A stretch of 7,551 bases of DNA from Lachnospiraceae bacterium (GTDB lineage Bacteria > Bacillota > Clostridia > Lachnospirales > Lachnospiraceae). Position numbers and translations under genes: made by a program. Under the pieces are notes generated by a model. The model did not search any database. It was given only the letters and a program-made list of their open reading frames with translations, and was not told the DNA's origin. Below are positions 1-5,065 of this stretch, in pieces. Every line of letters begins with the position of its first letter. The first letter of the stretch is position 1. The stretch is taken from contig DOWG01000280.1 in NCBI GenBank assembly GCA_003519685.1, positions 4,989-12,539 of the forward strand. The letters run 5' to 3'.

Positions 1-102
1 ACCGACGAATGCAAATACTCCTTATCGGATATCATTTGCCGAAATCATATGGATAGACTTTGTTGTGGGGTGTGAACAGTAACAGTAAAATAACGGGAGA
101 AA
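1..102. other. Leader region, possible end of an upstream gene
   Basis: All three forward frames are open from the window edge for a short distance, with stops at 54-56, 73-75 and 80-82. An upstream gene could therefore end here, but too little is left to recognise one. The inverted repeat arm fills most of this stretch. I see no convincing promoter: a TAAAAT at 86-91 resembles a -10 box, but transcription would then begin near 98, at or after the ribosome binding site of the first gene. The 6-base unit AACAGT is repeated directly at 75-80 and 81-86. The operon promoter probably lies further upstream. Confidence 0.4.
26..83 (-). repeat. Left arm of a long imperfect inverted repeat
   Basis: Read on the minus strand, this stretch matches the right end of the window in two blocks kept in the same order. 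Bases 68-83 (reverse complement GTTACTGTTCACACCC) match 7502-7517 at 15 of 16 positions. Bases 26-47 (reverse complement TGATTTCGGCAAATG followed by ATATCCG) match 7531-7551 with one substitution and one single-base gap. The spacer between the blocks is 20 bases here and 13 on the right. Two matching blocks in the same order and orientation make chance unlikely. The match runs to the last base of the window on the right, so the full repeat length is unknown. It may be a dispersed intergenic repeat (REP or MITE-like) or the end of a transferred segment; the sequence does not decide. Confidence 0.7.
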
Positions 103-109
103 ATGAGGT
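95..109 (+). promoter_or_regulatory. Two candidate ribosome binding sites for the first gene
   Basis: GGGAG at 95-99 lies only 3 bases before the ATG at 103, which is tighter than usual. GAGGT at 105-109 lies 5 bases before a second in-frame ATG at 115. The second pairing has the better spacing, so translation may start at 115 and give a protein four residues shorter. Neither choice affects a conserved motif. Confidence 0.45.
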
Positions 110-1089
110 ACGATATGGAAATGATGCAACCGAACATGGAAGATAGCAGATCAGCAGAAGCCGTCCTGTCCGTTGTGATACCCGCATATGAGGAGGGCAG
201 TCATATCAAGAGCTCAATCGGTGTTATTGAATCGGTCCTGAAGGAGAATAAGATCCCCTATGAATTTATTATTGTAGATGACGGATCAAGGGATAATACC
301 TGGGCGGAGCTAAAAAGCCTGACGGATACGAATCCGAAGGTTACGGCTCTGCGGCTGAGCAGAAATTTTGGTAAGGAATCTGCCCTTTGTGCCGGTCTGA
401 CCTATGCCGCGGGAGATATGGTTCTTGTGATGGATGCGGATCTGCAGCATCCGCCGGAACTGATACCAGAGATGGTTAAGGCATGGAGGAATGGTGCTGA
501 TGTGGTGGATTGCATTAAAAATTCCAGAGGGAAGGAGAAACCCTTCTACCGTATCTGTGCAAAGCTTTTCTACTATATTTTATTAAAGACAGCGGATATT
601 GATCTGGAAAATGCATCCGATTTTAAATTAATGGATCGCATGGTGGTAGAAGCCTGGAAGCAGCTTCCGGAGAGGACAACCTTTTTCCGCGGAATGGCAT
701 CCTGGGTCGGGTTTGAACGAAAGCAGCTGCGATTCGATGTGGCTAAGAGGGTGAATGGAAAGACCAAATGGTCGTCCTACCGTCTGCTGCGGCTGGCAGT
801 GAATGCAATCACTTCTTTTACCTCGGTCCCTCTTCACTGTATCACAATTCTTGGCATCTTGATGCTGATCGGAACCATTGTTTTAGGCATTGAAACCATC
901 TATATGAAGTTCAGCGGCCGTGCGCTGAATGGATTTACAACGGTGATTCTGCTGCAGCTTTTTATCGGAAGCTCGGTTATGATAAGCCTCGGAATGATCG
1001 GTATCTATCTGACAAAGATATATCAGGAAGTGAAAGGAAGACCAAGATACCTGATAGCAAAATGCATTAAGGGCGGTGAGAAGAAATGA
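103..1089 (+). CDS. GT2 glycosyltransferase with two C-terminal membrane helices (polyprenyl-phosphate hexose synthase-like, GtrB/DPM1 type)
   Basis: This 328-residue protein has the GT-A fold signatures of family 2 glycosyltransferases: SVVIPAYEEG at 23-32, DDGSRDNT at 59-66, and the metal/nucleotide-binding DxD as DADLQHPPE at 111-119. RGMASWVGF at 196-204 and the KTKWSSYRLL segment near 220-229 are typical of the GtrB/ArnC/DPM1-like branch. Two hydrophobic segments follow, at about 240-266 and 278-304, with a short basic tail. Family members usually move a hexose from a nucleotide sugar to undecaprenyl phosphate on the cytoplasmic face; the sugar cannot be read from the sequence. The stop codon overlaps the next start (ATGA at 1086-1089), so the two are probably translationally coupled, which suggests this enzyme makes the lipid-linked donor for the downstream membrane protein. 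The start may be 103 or 115. The family call is secure; the donor role is inferred. Confidence 0.9.
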   Translation: MRYDMEMMQPNMEDSRSAEAVLSVVIPAYEEGSHIKSSIGVIESVLKENKIPYEFIIVDDGSRDNTWAELKSLTDTNPKVTALRLSRNFGKESALCAGLTYAAGDMVLVMDADLQHPPELIPEMVKAWRNGADVVDCIKNSRGKEKPFYRICAKLFYYILLKTADIDLENASDFKLMDRMVVEAWKQLPERTTFFRGMASWVGFERKQLRFDVAKRVNGKTKWSSYRLLRLAVNAITSFTSVPLHCITILGILMLIGTIVLGIETIYMKFSGRALNGFTTVILLQLFIGSSVMISLGMIGIYLTKIYQEVKGRPRYLIAKCIKGGEKK

Positions 1090-3131
1090 TGGGACTCCTT
1101 TACCTTTTTCTGTGCTTTACCACCGGAGCTGCAATTTGCAACTTTGCCTTCCCGGGACTTGTGAATATGGCGAAGACGGACTATAATAAATCAACCCTTT
1201 CTTTTTGCCCGTACCTGCTGCTTCTGCCCGCATGGTATCTGGTCGGCAGCCTGGCTTTAACCTGGGCCGTCTATTGGACGGCTATGGTATTTGCACGGAC
1301 GGCAGAACCTTTGTTCTGGGCGAACCTTATAGTCATGCCGGTTGCAGGGATTATATCTGTCTGCCATTGGTTCAGAAAAGCAGGTAAGCGCAGAGCAAAG
1401 GCAGGCAAAGAGGAAACTCTTCGCCTGGAGAAATCGCTTTCTATGGCGGAACAGTGCTTGCTGGTCGGAATCATAGTGTTAGCCTTCCTGCTGATGTGGG
1501 CAACCTTTTTTGTAAAGGACAGTAAACTTTATATCGGATTTTCGGTTTTTAGTGATTTTTCGCCCCACATCGGAATGATACGGTCCTTTTCCTATGGCAA
1601 TAATTTTCCGACCTCGTATTCCCATTATGCGGGGGAAGATATAAAATATCACTTTATGTTTCAATTTATGGTTGGAAATCTGGAATATCTGGGGCTCAGG
1701 ATCGATTATGCGTTTAATCTGCCAAGCATGCTCAGTTTCATCAGCGCTTTTCTGCTCCTGTATCTTCTGGCTCTTAAGATAACGGGGAAGGTCGGTGCCG
1801 GATGTCTTGCCTGCCTATTCTTTGCATTCCGGAGCTCGAAGACGCTCTTTACCTATTTGGCCGGGTTGCCGTCCGGCACCGGAGTCCTGCAGGCTTTGGC
1901 AGAGAATACCGCATTCCTGTCAGACACGCCGAAGGAGGACTGGGGATTATGGAATCTGAATGTTTACTGCAACCAGAGGCATTTGGCATTTGGATTGGCC
2001 GTTATGTTTCTTGTGATTCTGCTGCTTCTGCCAAGGGTGTATGAAATGCATGAGAAGGTCGATACGCCGCTTAGGCCATGCATTGATAGCATGAAGCAGA
2101 TCTTCTTCACAAAAGATGCTTGGAGCATCGCCGATTATCGGACTCCCATTGCCGCAGGAATTCTGCTCGGCAGCTTGTCCTTTTTTCATGGAGCGGCAGT
2201 GATCGGGTGCTTGCTCGTGCTTTTTATTGCTGCTATCGTGGCAGAGCACCGGTTGGAATTTGCTCTCCTTGCGGCAATTACGATAGGAATGGCTTATCTG
2301 CAGACGAATTTCTTTATGAAAGGATCGGCGGTGTCGTTTGATTTCCTGTTTGGCTTTCTTGCGGAGAATAGGACCCTGTTCGGAGTTGCCTCCTATCTGG
2401 AACGGCTGCTCGGCATACTGCCCCTGGTACTTCTGGCGGCATTCTGCATACAAAAAAGCGTCGGAAAGCATCTGATGCTGGCATTTGCATTGCCGCTTAT
2501 CTTCGCATTTACAGTATCCTTAACCGTAGATGTGACGGTAAATCACAAATACATTATGATGAGCTGCATCTTACTTGGCATATTTGCCGCGGATGTGGTA
2601 ATAAGGCTGCTTCAGCGGCGCGATATCTTTATCCGAATGGCCGGGATACTCCTGATTCTAATGCTGACCTCCACCGGGATCTATGATTTTATAACGGTAA
2701 TGAGGAAAAACACACCCGACTCGGCAATCGTACTGGATTTGGAGGATCCCCTCACGCAGTGGATTGACGAGAACAGCAATTCCAAGGATATCTTTCTGAC
2801 GTCAAACTATGCGATTAACCAAGTGGTTCTCGGAGGAGCCATGCTGTATCAGGGATGGCAGTATTATGCCTGGTCTGCGGGATACGACACCCTGTACCGG
2901 GACGAGCAGGTAAGAAAAATGTACGAAGCCGAAACCCCCGGGGAGCTGGATACCCTGGTTCGCGAGAATCATATCCGGTTTATCATTGTCGATTGGGATA
3001 ACCGTAATTCAGATGCCTACCGGCTCAATGAAGAGAATATTCGTTTGACCTATCAAAGGGTATATAAAGAGGGCGAGGGGGAAAGAGAACTGTCTATTTA
3101 TGATACGCAACTTCCTTTGTTTGACAGGTAG
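1086..3131 (+). CDS. Polytopic membrane protein, GT-C-like, divergent relative of the DUF2298/YYY family
   Basis: This 681-residue protein has about a dozen hydrophobic segments and a C-terminal hydrophilic domain from about 540, probably outside the membrane. I did not recognise it by a standard family motif. By eye it aligns colinearly with the DUF2298 protein at 5066-7480: first outer loop with D157 and GMIRSFSYGNNFP (163-175), then GEDIKYHFMFQFM (183-195) against GTKLNYYYVGQYM; NQRHLAFG (296-303) near the other protein's GDLHAH region; FFHGA (366-370) against LFHMT; VNHKY (485-489) against ANTMFK; and GGAMLYQGW (583-591) against GLPTVLGWH. GT-C enzymes typically use a polyprenyl-phosphate sugar and have an acidic residue in the first outer loop; D157 is the candidate. 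ATGA coupling to the GT2 gene supports a donor-maker/transferase pair. The start at 1086 has GGTGAG at 1075-1080; ATG 1089 is an alternative. The role as a glycosyltransferase is inferred. Confidence 0.8.
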   Translation: MMGLLYLFLCFTTGAAICNFAFPGLVNMAKTDYNKSTLSFCPYLLLLPAWYLVGSLALTWAVYWTAMVFARTAEPLFWANLIVMPVAGIISVCHWFRKAGKRRAKAGKEETLRLEKSLSMAEQCLLVGIIVLAFLLMWATFFVKDSKLYIGFSVFSDFSPHIGMIRSFSYGNNFPTSYSHYAGEDIKYHFMFQFMVGNLEYLGLRIDYAFNLPSMLSFISAFLLLYLLALKITGKVGAGCLACLFFAFRSSKTLFTYLAGLPSGTGVLQALAENTAFLSDTPKEDWGLWNLNVYCNQRHLAFGLAVMFLVILLLLPRVYEMHEKVDTPLRPCIDSMKQIFFTKDAWSIADYRTPIAAGILLGSLSFFHGAAVIGCLLVLFIAAIVAEHRLEFALLAAITIGMAYLQTNFFMKGSAVSFDFLFGFLAENRTLFGVASYLERLLGILPLVLLAAFCIQKSVGKHLMLAFALPLIFAFTVSLTVDVTVNHKYIMMSCILLGIFAADVVIRLLQRRDIFIRMAGILLILMLTSTGIYDFITVMRKNTPDSAIVLDLEDPLTQWIDENSNSKDIFLTSNYAINQVVLGGAMLYQGWQYYAWSAGYDTLYRDEQVRKMYEAETPGELDTLVRENHIRFIIVDWDNRNSDAYRLNEENIRLTYQRVYKEGEGERELSIYDTQLPLFDR

Positions 3132-3209
3132 CTAAAATATTGTTTCCGATTACTTAGGTTTTTCCTTGATTTGTGCAAATTAAATAAAAATAAGAAAAGA
3201 GGTAATGAT
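3132..3209 (+). other. AT-rich spacer before glf, no clear terminator or promoter
   Basis: This is the largest gap in the gene block. It has no stem followed by a T run, so the five genes could still share a transcript. A small palindrome, ATTTG-TG-CAAAT, lies at 3169-3180. TTGATT at 3166-3171 resembles a -35 box, but no good -10 box sits at the right distance. A secondary promoter for glf is possible but not shown. Confidence 0.4.
3198..3203 (+). promoter_or_regulatory. Ribosome binding site that sets the glf start
   Basis: AGAGGT lies 6 bases before the ATG at 3210, just ahead of the conserved FAD-binding start MNFKYVIVGAG. The same frame is open back to a TTG at 3171, but that would add 13 lysine-rich residues with no homology to the family and has no ribosome binding site. 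Confidence 0.85.
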
Positions 3210-4313
3210 ATGAATTTTAAATATGTAATTGTCGGTGCGGGATTGTCCGGCTTAACCATGGCGGAGAGAATCGCCAATGTACTTCAGGAAAAGGTACTGG
3301 TGATTGAAAAAAGAAACCATATCGGCGGAAATGTCTATGATTCCTATAATGAAGACGGGATATTGATTCACAACTATGGCCCTCATATTTTCCATACCAA
3401 CAGCCAAAGCGTATATCAGTATCTGTCGCAGTTTACACAGTGGAATGATTTCTGGCATAGGGTTCTGACCTATGTGGACGGCAATCTGATACCGATGCCG
3501 ATTACTGTTGAAACGATAAATAAGCTGTATAACCTGAATCTTGACTGCTCCCAGGTAGAGGATTTCTTAAAGAAGCAGGCGGTGGAAATTGATGAGGTTA
3601 CGACGAGCAAAGAGGTCGCTTTAAGCAAGGTGGGACCGGATATCTATTCGAAGATATTTGAAAATTATACGAAGAAGCAATGGGGAATTGATCCGGCAGA
3701 ATTGGACACCTCGGTAATCTCCAGAATTCCGATCCGCCTAAACCGGGATACCAGATATTTTGCAGACCGCTATCAGGGGATGCCAAAATTCGGCTATACG
3801 AAGATGTGTGAGAAAATGGCGGCTAATAAGAATATCAAAATCATGCTGAATACGGATTATAAAGAGGTGATCGGGGATATTAGTTATGAGAAACTAATTT
3901 ACACCGGACCTGCGGATGATTACTACGATTATAAGTATGGCAGGCTTTCCTACCGCAGTATCCATTTTGCCTTTGAAACCTACGATAAAGAAACCTTCCA
4001 GGAAGCACCGGTCGTGAATTATCCGAATGATTATGATTATACAAGAATTACTGAATTTAAGAAATTGACCTGGCAGGAGCATAGAAAGACTACGATATGT
4101 AAAGAATTCCCCTGCGCGGAGGGAGAGCCGTATTATCCTTTCCCGACGAAGGATTGTAAAGCACAGTTTGCTCTTTATGCGGAGGAGATGAAAAAGGAAA
4201 GCAAGGTTATTTTTCTTGGCCGTTTAGCCGAATATAAGTATTATAATATGGACGCGGCGGTAAAAAGAGCACTGGACGTATTTGAACAGATGCAAAAAGC
4301 CGCGCAGAATTGA
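3210..4313 (+). CDS. glf: UDP-galactopyranose mutase
   Basis: This 367-residue flavoenzyme has the usual length of bacterial UDP-galactopyranose mutases. It interconverts UDP-galactopyranose and UDP-galactofuranose in the cytoplasm and so supplies galactofuranose for surface glycans. The FAD-binding Rossmann motif is VGAGLSG at 8-14, with the ribose-binding acid in VIEKRNHIGGN at 31-41. Other family landmarks are YGPHIFHTN (56-64), YTKKQWG (153-159), SRIPIR (171-176), YTGPADDYYDY (231-241), YTRITEFK (277-284) and the C-terminal GRLAEYKYYNMD (337-348). R176 and R279 fall in the motifs that hold the substrate-binding arginines of characterised enzymes. No key motif is missing. The ATG at 3210 was chosen over the TTG at 3171. 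The next gene starts 8 bases after the stop, implying co-translation. It is the most secure functional call in the window. Confidence 0.97.
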   Translation: MNFKYVIVGAGLSGLTMAERIANVLQEKVLVIEKRNHIGGNVYDSYNEDGILIHNYGPHIFHTNSQSVYQYLSQFTQWNDFWHRVLTYVDGNLIPMPITVETINKLYNLNLDCSQVEDFLKKQAVEIDEVTTSKEVALSKVGPDIYSKIFENYTKKQWGIDPAELDTSVISRIPIRLNRDTRYFADRYQGMPKFGYTKMCEKMAANKNIKIMLNTDYKEVIGDISYEKLIYTGPADDYYDYKYGRLSYRSIHFAFETYDKETFQEAPVVNYPNDYDYTRITEFKKLTWQEHRKTTICKEFPCAEGEPYYPFPTKDCKAQFALYAEEMKKESKVIFLGRLAEYKYYNMDAAVKRALDVFEQMQKAAQN

Positions 4314-4317
4314 GGAG
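4312..4317 (+). promoter_or_regulatory. Ribosome binding site overlapping the glf stop
   Basis: GAGGAG overlaps the glf TGA (4311-4313) and ends 4 bases before the ATG at 4322. This favours ATG 4322 over an in-frame TTG at 4310, which has no ribosome binding site and would add only four residues. The overlap suggests translational coupling with glf. Confidence 0.8.
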
Positions 4318-4321
4318 ACCG

Positions 4322-5032
4322 ATGGATCGATTGTATATTGTGATTCCTGCTTACAATGAGGAAGAAAATATTAACGCAGTGATAAGGGACTGGTATCCGA
4401 TCGTAGAGAAGATCGGCAACGGAAGCAAGCTGGTGATCATCGATGATGGCAGTAAGGACAGAACATTTTCCCTTATGAAGGAATGCAGCGAAACGAAGGA
4501 AGCATTCGAGCCTCTTACAAAGCCAAACAGCGGGCATGGTGCGACGGTGCTGTACGGATATCGCTATGCATTGGAAGCCGGAGCGGATTACATCTTTCAG
4601 ACGGATTCCGACGGGCAGACATTACCGGAAGAGTTCTGGCCCTTCTGGGAGCAGAGGGAAGCTTACGATATGGTGATCGGCAATCGCAAAGGCCGGCAGG
4701 ATGGATGGTCCAGGGTGTTCGTCACGAAGACATTAAAGTTCACCCTTTGGCTCTGCTTTCATGTGTGGATCACGGATGCGAATACGCCTTTTCGGCTGAT
4801 GAAGGCAGACACATTGCGAGAGCAGATCACCATGATTCCGGAGAATTATAATTTGTCCAATGTCATGATATCCGTCCTCTACGCGAAGAAGAAATTAGCG
4901 GTAAAATATCTGCCGGTAACCTTCCGGCCGAGGCAGGGCGGGGTCAATTCCATCAATATGAGAAAAATTATCCGGATTGGAAGGCAGGCACTGCGGGATT
5001 TTCGTAGAATGAATCATAAATTGGGAGTTTAG
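4322..5032 (+). CDS. Soluble GT2 glycosyltransferase, DPM1-like
   Basis: This 236-residue protein is a compact family 2 glycosyltransferase: YIVIPAYNEEEN at 5-16, DDGSKDRT at 41-48, and the DxD as TDSDGQ at 94-99. GHGATVLYGYRYAL (71-84), NRKGRQDGWSR (121-131) and DANTPFRLM (152-160) resemble the polyprenyl-phosphate sugar synthase (DPM1-like) branch. A basic C-terminus follows FRPRQGGVNS (201-210). Unlike the first gene's product it has no C-terminal membrane helices; only a hydrophobic patch near 139-150 might touch the membrane. It sits 8 bases after glf and 33 bases before the DUF2298 gene. One reading is that it loads galactofuranose from UDP-Galf onto a lipid carrier; the other is that it is a cytoplasmic galactofuranosyltransferase adding to a lipid-linked glycan. 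The sequence does not choose between them, and even the use of Galf is inferred from position. Confidence 0.88.
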   Translation: MDRLYIVIPAYNEEENINAVIRDWYPIVEKIGNGSKLVIIDDGSKDRTFSLMKECSETKEAFEPLTKPNSGHGATVLYGYRYALEAGADYIFQTDSDGQTLPEEFWPFWEQREAYDMVIGNRKGRQDGWSRVFVTKTLKFTLWLCFHVWITDANTPFRLMKADTLREQITMIPENYNLSNVMISVLYAKKKLAVKYLPVTFRPRQGGVNSINMRKIIRIGRQALRDFRRMNHKLGV

Positions 5033-5054
5033 TGTTCGCAGGTAACGGCAGAAT

Positions 5055-5060
5055 GGAGAT
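5055..5060 (+). promoter_or_regulatory. Ribosome binding site for the DUF2298 gene
   Basis: GGAGAT ends 5 bases before the ATG at 5066. The 33-base gap after the preceding stop contains no terminator-like hairpin, so the gene most likely belongs to the same transcript. Confidence 0.75.
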
Positions 5061-5065
5061 TTAAG

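Noticed and set aside
1..82. C-terminal fragment of an upstream protein
   Set aside because: At most 26 codons are open before a stop, no motif is recognisable, and the stretch is largely explained by the inverted repeat arm.
60..91. Possible promoter with TTGTTG or TTGTGG and TAAAAT
   Set aside because: The good -35-like box is 20 bases from the -10-like box, the better-spaced one matches poorly, and the transcript would begin at or after the ribosome binding site.
1947..2471. Open minus-strand frame of 174 codons inside the first membrane protein gene
   Set aside because: It lies fully inside a well-supported gene, its translation is low in hydrophobic structure and rich in His, Gln and Lys as expected from reversed membrane-protein codons, and it has no recognisable motif.
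3169..3180. Palindrome ATTTG-TG-CAAAT upstream of glf as an operator or terminator
   Set aside because: The arms are only five bases, AT-rich, and not followed by a T run; such a match is expected by chance in an AT-rich spacer.
3171..3209. Thirteen-residue N-terminal extension of glf from a TTG start
   Set aside because: It has no ribosome binding site and puts lysine-rich residues before the conserved N-terminal FAD-binding strand; the ATG at 3210 has a good site.
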